64,000 bases of DNA from Ahaetulla prasina. Lineage: Eukaryota > Chordata > Lepidosauria > Squamata > Colubridae. The stretch lies in NCBI RefSeq assembly GCF_028640845.1, contig NC_080541.1:162551502-162615501 (forward strand). Direction: 5' to 3'. Below the pieces are notes generated by a model, which made no database searches, was not told the origin of the DNA, and was given only the letters and a program-made list of their open reading frames with translations. Both the position numbers and the translations under genes were made by a program. Positions within the stretch are counted from its first letter, which is position 1. Every line of letters begins with the position of its first letter. Below are positions 12,656 through 24,467 of this stretch, piece by piece.

Positions 12656-14697
12656 ATGCTAAATCTGCTATCATAGTTAATAACTCTGACTAAAACCTGA
12701 ATGAATAATTAAGTATATCTTTTGTCCTGAAAGGTGTTTTATTTATAAAAAGTGTTTAAATAATAATTATATGTTTACTGCATCAACGTGCAATCAATTC
12801 TCAATCTACAGCATTTAAATGTCGAATTTAGACAGAGAGAGGAGTTATTCTCTGTTAATTCATAAAATATAGATTTATAACACAAAGTTATTAATAAAAA
12901 TTCAAAATGTATCTTTTTACAACAATGGGAGAGGAGGTTTTGGTGGTAAATAGTTTGTGCAATTTGAAATGATGCTTAATGTTGGCTCCAAGAGGAAATA
13001 ACATCCAGCTCCACCCCAAATTGTCTTCTCTCCTACTTTTCTTTCTCTATACTACAGTATATGAAAACTCTTCCTTCTGGATTCACTTTAATGAACAACT
13101 GGTCGAAACTGCATCCCGAGGGGGGAAAACAGAACTGTGACTCCGCCTTTGATCTCTTCCCCATGGAGAAATTCACTCCCTGCCTAGCTTGCAAGATGTT
13201 CATTTGATTGACGTTTGCTCTGATGTGCAAAGCGCTTTGAACTTCAGACATTTAATTCCCATCAGGCAGCAGTCATTTTTATTCTCCTTCAACAAGATTT
13301 ACAAGCAGAAGATCAGCAAATGGAGAAGATAAAATAAATTTGCAGAAGCTTTGAATCTTACATCAAAATAGTGTTCATGTAAGCGCCAACTGGATTTTAT
13401 TCACTATTCACAAATAAATCAACTTGTATGCAGTTTCAGTTTTATAAAACGAAGAGAGCAAAATGGGCATATAAAATGCTAGTCATCAGCTGGATGTGGT
13501 TACTATATTAAGATCCCCTGTTATTTTGCCATATTTTCTGTCAATTTCTCATGAATACACTTCATTCTCGTGTTCCCCAATACCAGCTGCAGAACAAGGT
13601 CATTCAGAAACCACAGTTTTCTTTAGAGTGCTGAAACTAATATGTTTTATTAATGGCCAGCCCTATTCTTGTAATCAATATTTTATTTGCATACTGCAGA
13701 ACTAAAATATATAAAGCAAACAGCATTTTTGAAAAGTTCCAACTGAGTCTTAATCTAAGCTAATAATAGATGCCTGCTTTGAAGGCACATAAGTACATAA
13801 GTTAACCAAGATTCCTGTGACTAACTCGTGGTCTACCCAAACACTGGATAAAAGAAATGCAGTTCTATGGCACTATCCTGATACTGAATTTAGCATGAGA
13901 ACATCTGATACTAGGATTTCTGTTGTATTATTGAATTAATTTAGTAATTGGGAAGAGCTGAAAGAGACTAATGTTAAACACTGTAGCGGCATAATTGTAT
14001 TCTTTGCTAAATATTGCCAATCATGTCCTTCCCTAAATTTTACATACTTCCATAAATACCACCAACATATTCAGTAGTTACCAATTACTATAATTTAATT
14101 TGTATCTAACAATATATATGTATACCCTCCTTTACAAGATCACCAGACTTTCCTAATCTTTGTAAGTATCTTTGCATACTGTTAGGATTATCCTGTACTA
14201 AAACCAAACCATTTTAGCATTCCTAATAATGTAACTGCACACACAACTTAAAAGATCAGTATAGGAATTTCCTTATCTCTCCATTTCACAGCCCAGGAGA
14301 GGACAGGTAAACAAAAGAAAGAGCTGCGATAAAGCTAAAGCTGCAATAGCAAATATTTAAGCAGCTATTTTATAAGAGTGAGCCAGGTTACTTTCTAAAG
14401 GAATTATCGTAAATGATCTTCAAAAATAGATCTATAAGTTTACCTATGTAAATATTACATGTAAATGTATCTAAGGCAGAGTGGCTAAGTAACAAGAGGT
14501 AAATATTTCTCCAGTGCAATTTTTTCATCAAGTGAGATAAATAAAAGCAATCCTTAAAATGAATAATCTTTTTTTTAAAAAACCACTAACATTAATTAAA
14601 ATACAGAAAAAATTTAGGCACATGGAAGCTGAATGTATGAGTTACTAAGGATTTAATATGCTACCAATTTTTAAAGTTCTGAATAATTATCTCAAGA

Positions 14698-14929
14698 CAG
14701 TGGTGAAATCCAAATTATTTTACTACCAGTTCTGTGGGCATAGCTTGGTGGCGTGGTGTGACATGGTGGCTGTGGCTTGGTGGGTGTGGCAGGGGAAGGA
14801 TAATTCAAAATCTCCATTCCCTCCCCACTCTGGGGCCAGCCGGAGGTGGTATTTGCTGATTCTCCGAACTGCTCAAAATTTTTGCTACTGGTTCTCCAGA
14901 ACCTGTCAGAACCTGCTGGATTTCACCCG
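14698..14929. mobile_element. Non-autonomous hAT element, 232 bp
   Basis: It begins CAGTGGTGAAATCC and ends GGATTTCACCCG, inverted copies. Flanks TCTCAAGA (14690-14697) and TCTTAAGA (14930-14937) agree at 7 of 8 bases. The interior has the GGCTTGGTGGGTGTGGCAGG and CTCCATTCCCTCCCCACTC segments shared with 24760-25044 and, reversed, 63305-63450. Confidence 0.85.
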
Positions 14930-15044
14930 TCTTAAGATATTTAACAGTTTTAAATAGATTTATACTAACCATGATGGCCCTTCTGAAGTAGTGGCTAAAA
15001 GTGCTGTGAAAATTTTTTATCATTTCTAGCGCTGCCTTAGGCCT

Positions 15045-15103
15045 GGAAGTCAGTTCTGGGAGTTGAAGTCCAAAGGCCATAAAGGGGCCATAGTTACCTA
15101 CCC
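15045..15103. mobile_element. Half of a palindromic hAT-type element
   Basis: AGTTCTGGGAGTTGAAGTCC through GGGGCCATAGTTACCTACCCC TG matches the right arm of the palindromic family at 4639-4760 and 52246-52378. The left arm is missing or replaced. Confidence 0.55.
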
Positions 15104-16199
15104 CTGATGTAAGGATAGCAATTATAAAAGATTTCTGAAAATGTTGTCAAGAAACATGCATGAACTTAGCCATGCAGTTTCCAGGAGTCAACACTGGGTT
15201 TGATAATAAAAAACAGTGCCTCCTAAAAGCACTGAGCCATCAAAATAAAATATCTATAAAGCATTCAGCACAGTTTTATCGGTTTTCCTAGGGGGAAAAA
15301 AACCAGCCTCCACAGGATTATCTCATATTAGCTGGGACTAGAAAGAAAGAACAAACTTTGTTATCTCAACTATCTCTTCCAATTCTAAGGAGCAAAAGAG
15401 AACTTGGAATGGTGTTCTTTCTAAACAATGAAGAATACAATTGATGTCACAGATTTGTACCTCATGTCTTTCCATTTCGCAATATTTTTTCAGATCTATA
15501 AATTGTTAGAGGTTGTTGCCCACAACTACATGAAATGAACAACTGCAGTATGGTATAAATACCTCTACTCCATCCTTTAGAATGAAGTTATGTATTCCCT
15601 GCACACAATTCAAATGTATTTTACTGATGTGTAAAATTCAAATGTATTTACTGATTTCCGTACAGCTACTTCAAAGTCTTCAGTGACTGCATCTCGACAC
15701 TCCCCTGAATAAGAGTTCCTTTAAGATTAGGCTCTGCTATTTTTGGCATGGCTTAAAATAAGATGAGACAGGTGAAGTTTTGATCTTCTCAAAATTGCCA
15801 TTATAAGCCAATTTAAGTTTATTAAAATATACAAATAATATAATTATTTGTAGTAATTTTGTATTTATAGCAGTTTATCATTATAATTCTGGAAGTCTTA
15901 ATCCAGTAAAACAGAAGTATGTTTTATAAGGCTGCATAAAAGCTGTTTGTTTATAGGAAATTCACTTGCGGACTTTGGCAGATGTCCACTCAGACACTGG
16001 CAATTAATGCAATATATAACTGCAATAAGAGGTGTATAATTTCTTCTAATGCCTATTAATAATATTTAAACATGTGGAAGCCACTTTTGGCACTAAATAA
16101 TGTGCTTAAGCAAGACCTTTAATAAAAACTATGAATCTAGTGAGTTTGTTCATACAAATTAAGGTAGTGGTGCTTATGTCTAGCCCTCAAAGTTTCAAC

Positions 16200-16620
16200 T
16201 ATTGCAGTACCCCTATAGTTGCAGGTCACAATTTTGGCATTGGGCAACCAGTTGTACTTACAACAGTTGCAGTATTGCACAGTACCATGATTGCTATATG
16301 TGAGCTTCCCTGCCAGCTACCCATAAGCGAAGTCGTTCCCATACGTTGCTCATGCCACTTCTCCCAGAAAAAGCATATGGGAAAAAGGATCTCATACTTC
16401 TTGGCACATGCCCACCTGCCTGCATTCTGTATCATCTGCCCACGGCCTTTGGCAACCTGCCCACACTCCATAGCACCTGCCCACACGTCTTGCCTAGGAT
16501 TCCTGCTTCTTCTCGTTTAAGAATCACACAATTAAACAGTGAAGTCATGTGACACCACCCTTTATGACTGCATTCCTTGTCCCAACTGTGACCAAGGACT
16601 ACCTGCATTACCTGTTTATA
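16200..16620. repeat. Decayed Tigger-like element
   Basis: Scattered matches to the family at 28640-29022, for example CAGTTGTACTTACAACAGTT near 16250 and CCAAGGACTACCTGCATTA at its right edge. The two central reading frames are interruptions in noise, with no recognisable transposase. Confidence 0.4.
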
Positions 16621-16920
16621 GATTTTTTTGTGGACTGATGAGTCTTCATCAGTCAATTTATTAACTTTTATAACGTTTTTTCCCCACATTCAGGTTAGCA
16701 TTATTTTAAAATAACCAGCAATAATCATTATTCCTCAAACAATTGTTTGTTATATATTAGGGCTTATGACTGACTGACAGATTGACTGGCAGATAGATAG
16801 ATATTTCTATTTCCTGAGAGCTAGTGTGGTATAGTAATTGAAGTTCTGGACTGTGATTGGGGAAACCCAAATTATATTCTCTTTTAGACATTGGTGACTT
16901 TAGACAATTCATTTTTGTCA

Positions 16921-17640
16921 GGCAGAATAGAATAGAATAGAATAGAATAGAATAGAATAGAATAGAATAGAATAGAATAGAATAGAATAGAATTCTTTAT
17001 TGGCCAAGTGTGACTGGACATACAAGGAATTTGCCTTTGGTGCATATGCTCTCAGTGTACATAAAAAGACAAGATACACTTGGCAAGAATCACAAGGCAC
17101 AACACCCAGCAACAGTCTTACGGTACAATAAGTAATCAAATCATACTAGGAAACAATCAATATCAATATAAATCACAAGGATATAAGCAATAGTTAGTCA
17201 TTCAGTCACAAGTGGGAGGAAATGGGCAACAGGAACGATGAGAAGACCAATAGCAATAGTAATGCAGCCTTAGTGAATAGTTTGACAGTTTGAGGGAATT
17301 ATTGTTTAGCAGAATGATGGTGTTCGGGGAACAACTGTTCTTGTATCTAGTTGTCTTGGTGTACAGTGCTCTATAGTGTCGTTTTGAGGGTAGGAGTTGA
17401 AACAATTTATGTCCGGAATGCGAGGGGGTCTATAAATATTTTCACAGCCCTCTTTTTGACTCATGTAGTATACAGGTCCTCAATGGAAGGCAGGTTGGTA
17501 GCAATTGTTTTTTCTGCAGTTCTAATTATCCTCTGAAGTCTGTGTCTGTCTTGTTGGGTTGCAGAACCAAACCAGACAGTTATAGAGGTGCAGATGACAG
17601 ACTTAATAGTTCCCCTGTAAAACTGGGAATCTGGGAAGTA
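16921..17640 (-). mobile_element. CR1/L3-type LINE ('Snake1') 3' end with long (AATAG)n
   Basis: Reverse-oriented second copy of the family at 12059-12655. On the minus strand it encodes the same C-terminal peptide (RIIRTAEKTIATNLPSIEDL, then FQLLPSKRHYRALYTKTTR and SCSPNTIILLN), broken by stops. The 3' UTR ends CACTTGGCCAATAAAGAATT, then directly the AATAG array. It starts in an A-rich run near 17640, so it is strongly 5'-truncated. The copy diverges little from its partner, so both are probably moderately young. Confidence 0.88.
16925..16991. repeat. (AATAG)n microsatellite
   Basis: About 13 uninterrupted GAATA units directly at the 3' end of the minus-strand CR1/L3 copy. In the sister copy at 12632-12651 the same motif is repeated only three to four times, so the array expanded after insertion. 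Confidence 0.97.
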
Positions 17641-18303
17641 AAAAAAAAAAATCTACCATCCTGCATTGGATCAGCATATATTATTGTCCATAACATTCAA
17701 TGAACAGGCTTTTATCCTGCAGCGGGTTGAGTCCAGCTGATAATAATAGTAATATATTCCTTTTATTTATATCCCATACTTTCCTTGCTATCATAATACA
17801 TTTGCACAAGTCTTTGCACAATATTTTAATTGTGCTACTTATACAATACTTCATGTATTTGCAAGTAAAACCCAAATTCCATCACTGGAATTTCTTCTTT
17901 TTTCCTATGACTAATGACGCCTATTGGGTAGGTACAAGAAAAGAAGGAAGTGCACATGAAAAAATATCTGATTTCGTCCCAGATGTTCTATATAAAATAT
18001 ATAATTTATTCAATACCATATAAATTGTATAGATTTCTTTCAGCAACTCATTCCAGAGAGATTTCATGGAAGACCATAACCATAACCCTATACCATTTTT
18101 CCTTGTTCACGGTTCCCATGCTATCAACATTCAATGTGGAACCACTTCTGAAGTTTCTCCTCAAAGCCTTTATACTTTAAATATGGTCTTCTTTGTTCTT
18201 TCTTAATATACCGTAGATCTTCTTAATCTAATATCAGATCCAATGACCACCAAACAAACAAACCAATTTTCCATCTCCCATAGAAAATATTTTGAATACT
18301 TAC

Positions 18304-18452
18304 TCCATCATAGATGGTGGAATGGTGCAACAGTCCTGAATTGCTGTAAGAGGAGATGTCAAATGAGCAGTGTATGAAGCTTCCACTACATGCTTGTTTC
18401 GATTTACCACATCCAAGTAACGGTTAAACTTTTCCCGAATTTTTTTGGCTAG
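18304..18452 (-). CDS. CACHD1: CACHD1, coding exon (probably exon 3)
   Basis: A 149-nt exon with acceptor TTTTCCAG and consensus donor GTAAGT. It enters in phase 0 and leaves with two bases (GA) of a Glu codon that the next exon completes. The translation begins LAKKIREKFNRYLDVVNRNK and ends AIQDCCTIPPSMM, 49 full codons. This is the conserved segment N-terminal to the VWA domain of CACHD1 (VWA_N-like region of the alpha2delta family). It contains a CC pair and a charged amphipathic stretch. Compared with my recollection of the human protein, one residue differs (His for Gln after NRNK). No stop or frameshift is present, so the exon looks functional. It is 32.1 kb downstream of the previous exon in the direction of transcription. 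Confidence 0.96.
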
Positions 18453-18983
18453 CTGGAAAATTTAAAGAGAAGAACAAAATCAAAACAGTGTTTCAATATT
18501 TATATTCTATATTCATAATGCAGAATATGCTCAATTGCAAGAGAAAGCAATTGATTCTGAAATATATTTACATTCATATTTATATTTAATCAATGAAATT
18601 AAACAGCTTATAGATAAACCAACAAATATGGGAACAACTGCAAGAGATTTATTGAAATCGTTTCATTTTCTGTTTCTGAGTGTTTTTAAGATCTCCAAAT
18701 TTTTCAGTTCAGCCATGTTTTCTGACACAGAACTTAAACCAATCTCTCATTAAAGTCAAATAGATATCACTCATAAATTAAATCTACTGAAATCTAAGTA
18801 ATGAATTTATTAGCTGGAAAAATCTTATATGAATATGCATATGAATACAGTGCATTTCATATTCGTTGATACGCTATATGAGATTGAAAAAAAGTAATGG
18901 TAATAACCCTACAGTATTCAAGTAGCATTAACAATTGAATCAGATCTCTTTTTAAAATGGTGGTAGATATATCAGATCTATAC

Positions 18984-19095
18984 CGGGGTCTCCAACCTTG
19001 GTCCCTTTACGACTTCTGGACTTCAACTCCCAGAGTCCCTCAGCCAGCAAAGCTAAAGTCCACAAGTCTTAAAGGGACCAAGGTTGGAGACCCCG
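18984..19095. mobile_element. Palindromic miniature element, 112 bp, perfect 8-bp target duplication
   Basis: The arms CGGGGTCTCCAACCTTGGTC and GACCAAGGTTGGAGACCCCG are exact inverted repeats, with more pairing inside (GACTTCTGGACTT against AAGTCCACAAGTC). Flanks ATCTATAC at 18976-18983 and 19096-19103 are identical. The 8-bp duplication indicates hAT-mediated movement. The crisp ends suggest a relatively recent insertion. Confidence 0.9.
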
Positions 19096-19448
19096 ATCTA
19101 TACCATAGAAAATTGTCATAAAAAGCTGGAATTTTCCATGATAATTCAGAATGTACTCATCCAGATCGTCCAGAAAATAGACTTTTATTGGTTGTGTCCA
19201 AAGTCAGGAAATTCTAGCTTCAAAAAGACTTTCAAAGGTCCAGGAAGCTAAGAATCTACTGCAAAATGAGAATCTACTGCATGGCTGGGCAATTTATGAG
19301 AAACTGGGAATATAAGAAACTAGAGGGCTTATGCCCCAACCCCTTCCCCACTGCCCTGCTCCTTCTGCTGTCCCACACCCTCTCACTGCTGCTGCAACTC
19401 TGTCCCACCCTCTGATGTTCCAACGTTGATGCCACGCTGATGCCCCAC

Positions 19449-20170
19449 CTGTTGTGACCTAGGCCCAAGTAGTTATTACCAGACGCAATCAGTCCTAAAC
19501 AAACATATTTGATTAGAACAGCTGAGAATTACTTCATTCTCATCTTAGTCCAAATTAATTCCAAAACAAATCCTTCAGAAAAAGTCCTTCTGCCTTATCA
19601 CAAAGCTTTGTTTTCTTTGGTACCCTGCCAAAGGCTTTTCTTGGCAAAGCCCCACAAAATTCAGGAACAAGAGATGCCGACTAGAAACAATTGTTGCTTT
19701 TCTACAAAGAGCCCAAGAGCCCTTGCTGCTCTTTTAAGCCTTATGGGAGGGGCAAATCATTTCCTGGCCTTACTCCCGAGTTGTCCTTTTTGCTTTAGCT
19801 TGCTCTTGCCTTCTGGCAGCTCTTTGCATGCGTGCACTGGGAACAGGTTCCTCCTGTTCCTCTGCCTCTCTGCTGTTCGCCTCTAAAGGCTCCGGAGTCT
19901 GCGCATCACTCCCAGATGGCCCTGGCCTCATCTCTGCCTTCAATGCAGAACCTTCGTCCGGACCTTTCCCTGACTCCAAGACTGACCCATTGTCTTCCCC
20001 AGCCTCCTCACTGACTGACTCCGCTGCCAGCTCCACAGGCTGCTGGTGGACCGCACCACCACCCTCTGCCAATATCCCATCTCCCACTACCAATACCATG
20101 GGCCATACTGGGACTGCCTGCAGGCCGGATGTAGCTTGCAGGTCATAAAATGCCCAGGTCTGATCTACTG
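19449..20170 (-). mobile_element. LTR of an LTR retrotransposon, minus orientation (5' end unresolved)
   Basis: The low-coordinate edge starts TGTTGTGACCTAGG, the reverse of an LTR end in CACAACA. On the minus strand a GC-rich U3-like part (20170 to 19770) is followed by a TATA-like TTAAAAG near 19733 and a transcribed-looking A/T-richer part. The U3 part holds an open frame ending in a basic tail (ARMQRAARRQEQAKAKR). An LTR beginning with the same ten bases is inside the DIRS element at 35943 and has a similar acidic-then-basic open frame. The upstream LTR edge and any second LTR were not found. Confidence 0.55.
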
Positions 20171-20571
20171 GATCCTCACCCCCATTGGTCTATCACCCAG
20201 AAAATGTAGAATTCCTTAATTTCTAGACCATTTATATTTGTTTGCTTCTAATTTCTGCTCTGCTAGCCTGCTCAATGTGGAAATGTTAAATCACTACAGA
20301 GCATACTTATGCAAGAACATAGGTTTGCTGCAATTGACAGATGGCATTGTGCAGATAAACAATCACTGTCATTTATTCCAAATGCTACTATTGGTTGAAT
20401 TGAATAAGCACAGTCAGCATGGTTGATACAGCAACTACCACTATACCACAATGAAAACAGTAGCTCTGCAGTAGACATGTCCTTTATTTCAATAGTTTTC
20501 TTTACACATCTTGTTCTGAACAAAAATACATCTGTAAGCAACTTGTTAAACAAGAATATATTCTGTATGTA

Positions 20572-20591
20572 CATACACACACACACACACG
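20572..20591. repeat. (CA)n microsatellite
   Basis: A short uninterrupted CA run following ATGTACAT, with about nine units. Confidence 0.85.
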
Positions 20592-21446
20592 TGTATATGT
20601 AGAATTTTCTGCACAGTTACTAACTGATTGTGTTACCTAATTCAGCGCTGAAAATTATATGGTTTTCCTCAGTCCATTTGAAGTTTTCTTCATAATTCTT
20701 ATTCTGAATCCTTAAGCCGCCTATAGTTTATGGTCTGAATGAAGAATAATCTTACAATAATTTACAGCTCAAAGCAAAATGTTCAAATGTTCAGCAACTT
20801 ATTTTAAGTACATTCTGCCTTCAGAAAAAAAAGGCTAGATTTATTTAATTAGTGCTGGGTAATTAGTTGATACTTTTTAATCCTCCTCATTCTATTTCTC
20901 CATATACCTAAATTTTACAAAAGGAAATGATTTAAAAATACAGCTCCATTTGTACATATAAATATGTAATTTGTTTGTGTATTATGTCTGCATTTGATAA
21001 ATGTCTTCCCTAACTATTAATAACAGGCCATTTCATCATGATTTACCTTCTTGTGTGAATAATTAGGCCTAAAGTGATAAGTGCAGGGGCCCTGCCTCAA
21101 TTATCTATCAAATTGTATGACTCAATTAAGGCTCTCCAAGGACACCCTTTTTAACAAAAACATTCAAATAAAATGACTTGTAGCATTATATTTAATTGCC
21201 ATTATAGAATGATTTATTACTAATACTCCAGAGGTTTATTGCCCAATCTAAGTTATGGATTTCTTTCAACTAGAATGCCACACATAGTTGAATGTTTATG
21301 TGGGGTGAGAGTTTGTCAACGTCAATGTTGTCTCTATCATAAGTGGCTTACACATTAGGATTAAAAGATCAACTAGCTGTTCAAAACAAGCAAGACAATC
21401 ATGAAAAGAATGCATGGCACAGGTTGGGGAGAATGGCAACATAAAC

Positions 21447-21636
21447 CAGCAGCCCCCAAACTTTTGGGCACCAGGGACCTGTTCCCTGGAGAGAGGTTTC
21501 TCCATAGACTGGAGGGGGCGTGCTTTTGCATACTGCCTGCATCTCATGGATGGGACTTCACTTGTTTGCATGCTTTGCTTGTTTCTGGCATGGCACAGAC
21601 CGGTGCCTTCCACAGACTGGGAATTGGGAACCCCTG
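21447..21636. mobile_element. hAT-Charlie-like element, 190 bp
   Basis: It begins CAGCAGCCCCCAAACTTTTG and ends ATTGGGAACCCCTG, inverted termini of the Charlie type. The segment CACCAGGGACCTGTTCCCTG is typical of this group. Flanking octamers ACATAAAC and ACAAATAA agree only partly, so it is old. Confidence 0.7.
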
Positions 21637-21719
21637 ACAAATAATAAAAAAAATCCAACATAAAAAGAATAAAAACAATAACTCTCCAGTCCCCTGGCAA
21701 CAACAAGCAATCAAAGGAG

Positions 21720-21861
21720 CCACTTGATGGGATCCACTGCTCTCTGGGTTCTCCAGGCCCATTTGGCAAAATCATGTCTTTGGAATTTTGTGAAAGAGTG
21801 TCCAATCGGGGGCCAGTCTAATCTCTGCAAGGATGATGTTCCAAGGAGAGGGAGCCCCTTC
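21720..21861 (-). mobile_element. Old antisense L2-like LINE, left part, split by L1
   Basis: Together with 24468-24620 this is one old L2-like copy split by the L1 at 21878-24451. Read on the minus strand, the right part gives VTFKSLHG followed by a stop and GPVYLNDRL, matching TTFKALHGIGPGYLRDRLL of the young copy at 59990-60050. This left part corresponds to the downstream protein end and the WNELPP region. The match is inferred by eye. Confidence 0.6.
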
Positions 21862-21877
21862 AATGTTGCTTAAGGTA
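21862..21877. repeat. L1 target-site duplication, 5' copy
   Basis: AATGTTGCTTAAGGTA, repeated exactly at 24452-24467 after the poly(A) tail. It fixes both ends of the intervening L1. Confidence 0.93.
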
Positions 21878-24451
21878 GGACTTCCGGTGGTGCCGCAGGC
21901 ATTGGAGACAGTCCTTTTGGACCATCAGCCCTGTGATCTCGTTAAAGTCGTTCAGACAGCGCTCATCAGCTGTCTGATGGCTTGGAAACCTTTCCCTCGG
22001 GAAAAGAGGGAAAGGTGAGCTGCTAGGCGGAGGTAGAGCTCCCTGAGAGCCCCAGAAAAAATTCTAGGGGCAAAAAGGGTGAGAGCTCCCTATTTAAGCC
22101 TGGCGAAAGTTCCGGATCCAGGATCCTCTGCATTGATTTATTAATGCAGAACAAAATGCCACAACCATCTCTGCTATCAAGATGAAGATCAATCTTAATT
22201 TACTTTAAGAAGACAGAGCAAAGGCAGGAGGTCAGGCTGATGTAAGCACCAGACCTCAACTCGATCTTTGAATGGTACTTGAGAAGAAAGGAAATGGCGC
22301 CTCTGCTTAATAGGGCGTGAAAACAAAAGTTAAGGAAGTCTTCGTTAGCATCGTTAGCGCCCTTAACTTTGTTTAAACTTGCTGGATTTTATACTTATGT
22401 GAAGAAGTGTTAAAGAGAAAAGTTGAAGGACTGCAGAATTGATTTACCCAACCCAAATAAGGAGTTTATGAACAGATTTGACTTTTTTGCAAAGTATAAA
22501 GTTTAAGTAAGATGGCTTCTGTGCAATTAAAGCCTGCTGTTTTTAAGAAAACTGGTGCCTCGTTAGCTCAAATATATAAATTACAAGAAGAGTTGAAGGA
22601 ATTTCTAAAGGCTCAAATTTTTGCTATAGACCAAAAGTTCAAGGAAATTGCAGAGAAAATAATGAAAGTTAAAGATACTCTTGAAGCTCAGGACGAAGAA
22701 ATAAAAGAAGATACGGTGGCAACATTTAAAAGTTTTCTTGAATACACAAATCAGCTGGATGAAAGAGTTGAAGAAGTTAATCAAGTTAATTTGGACTTAA
22801 AAAATAAAATAGAGGAGCTTCAGACTAAGATAGAGACTGCAGATGAAGAATGAGTTTTATTGCAATATAGAGTAATGGAATCTGCATTAAGAGTGAGAGG
22901 TTTGAAAGAAAATAAGCGAGAGAATTTAAAAGATGTCTTTGCAGAGGTTTTTGCACAGATGATTGGACAGAAACCTGTAGATCTTAAAACGCAAATTGAA
23001 AATATCTATCCTGTTAATTCATGGGTTGCAAGAGAAAGACAGTTACCAAGAGATATAGTGATTTATTTTACAACTCGGAAGATTAGGACTGAGATTTTAC
23101 AAGCTTCTTATAAAAATAAAACTCAAATGTTAGGACAAGAGGTATTAGTGCTAAAAGAAATTTCCTCAAAAATTTTAAGAAATAGAAAAGAGTTTGCTTT
23201 TTTTGGTGGACAAATTTAGAAATCGTCAGATACGGTTTAGATGGGATGTTCCAGCTGGACTAACAGTAAATTATCCAGGAGAGAAATATCGACTTAATAC
23301 GGTGCTTAAAGCAAGAGATTTTTATACTAACGTATTAAAGGCTGGAACTCCACCACTGCTAGAAGTTAAAATGGGAAGGGAAGTGGAAGTGGTTAAAAAG
23401 TGTGAGAAGGTAGCAAAGCAAATACAATCTAAAGTAGAGGCTGTGACTAAGGAAGAAAGGTTGAAAGCAGCAGGGGAAGAGCAAAGAATGATTGTAATTA
23501 CTAAATGTAAAGAACAAGGAGTAAAGAAGCAACAATTTCAAACGAAAAGAGTTTCTTTTTATGGGAAAGGGTAAATCACAAGCAAAAATTTTGGATATAA
23601 AAAGTAGAAAGGATAATTTATAATTGGCTTTAGTAAGTAGTTAATTAGATAAGTATAAAACTCAGGAAAAAATTTTTTTCTTATTTAAAATGCTTTATAG
23701 ATGGTATTTGAAAATTAAATTGGGGTGTATATGTCTTAATCTGTAATTTAAATGTGGGAGATATATTATATTGATGTTATTTTATTATATATGGTGGATT
23801 TAGTTATGTTGGACAAAAACTGATGTTGGGTCATATAAAGTGTTGGGGGAAAAGTAAAAAAAGAAATGGAATTGGTTAAGGCTTGTATGACAAAATGATT
23901 ATAAAATATTTGGTAACTCATTGATATGGAAATATAGGGGAGGAAAAAATTGGGTTAAATGTTAATTGTATATAAGTTAAAAAGTTAAGAGAGAAAATTT
24001 TATAAAATGTTAAAGTTTGGTTGATTATATAAAAAAAAATCTAGAAGATAATGTTTATTTAGTAATTGACATTACTAGGTATGGATGCTAAAAGTACTGA
24101 ACTGTTGGAAGCGGTGGAAATTTCAGTGTACCTGAATGAATACCCACAAGAAAATATACTGGAATGAATAAGATGGACTGACTGCAATTAGAACAATTAT
24201 TGGATGAAGAAATATCAAATATCTTATGAATGAACATTTCCTTTTTTTTCTTTATTATGGAGAAGGAGAGTTGAGGTTATGTGGGAGGGATGGGAATTTA
24301 TGGATAATTAGTGTATTTTAGCTTATGATTGTTAGATCTTATACCCTGTATTTTGCTCTGTGAAGTCCGGGGGGGTGGGGGGTGCAGATGGGTGGGGGAG
24401 GGGAGTGGGATGTATTGAAAAAATTCTTTGTAAAACTTTTTAATAAAAAAA
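21878..24451 (+). mobile_element. L1 LINE with intact ends but ORF2 almost wholly deleted
   Basis: The element is bounded by a perfect 16-bp target duplication, begins GGACTTCCGGTGGTGCCG and ends in AATAAA plus poly(A). A 5' UTR of about 630 bp is followed by ORF1 (22512-23574, with one stop and one frameshift). Only a small remnant of ORF2 then remains: near 23688 the sequence encodes KMLYRWYL, matching KMFYRWHL in the L1 at 45923-47939, and the following 3' part also aligns. Roughly 4 kb of ORF2 (endonuclease and most of reverse transcriptase) is absent, at 2.57 kb total. Since both ends and the duplication are intact, the deletion may have been present before insertion. Confidence 0.88.
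22512..23574 (+). pseudogene. L1 ORF1 (RNA-binding, coiled-coil protein), interrupted
   Basis: The start is MASVQLKPAVFKKTGASLAQ. The first 113 residues form a heptad-rich coiled coil (YKLQEELKEFLKAQ, DERVEEVNQVNLDLKNK). A TGA stop at 22854 interrupts it, but the same frame continues with the RRM-like and C-terminal domains (ALRVRGLKENKRENLKD; PRDIVIYFTTRKIRTEIL). Near 23200 a one-base shift moves to another frame, which carries the C-terminal domain (RNRQIRFRWDVPAGLTVNY, then KARDFYTNVLK). This order is that of vertebrate L1 ORF1p trimers, which bind the element RNA. With a stop and a frameshift it is not functional. Confidence 0.9.
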
Positions 24452-24467
24452 AATGTTGCTTAAGGTA
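24452..24467. repeat. L1 target-site duplication, 3' copy
   Basis: Exact repeat of 21862-21877, placed directly after the poly(A) tail of the L1. Confidence 0.93.

Larger units (their letters stand above)
10361..18303 (-). other. CACHD1: CACHD1 intron (7.9 kb)
   Basis: Intron between the exons at 18304 and 10360, GT-AG. It holds a plus-strand CR1/L3 3' end (12059-12655), a minus-strand CR1/L3 3' end with (AATAG)n (16921-17640), a hAT element (14698-14929), half of a palindromic element (15045-15103), a short L2-type tail (11690-11743) and a decayed Tigger-like fragment (16200-16620). The rest (10370-11680, 12660-14690, 15110-16190, 17650-18300) shows nothing nameable. Confidence 0.85.

Noticed and set aside
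19770..20099. 109-residue acidic protein as a host exon
   Set aside because: It lies in the U3-like part of an LTR, and no splice sites or start context support a gene. The possible retroelement frame is noted as a finding instead.
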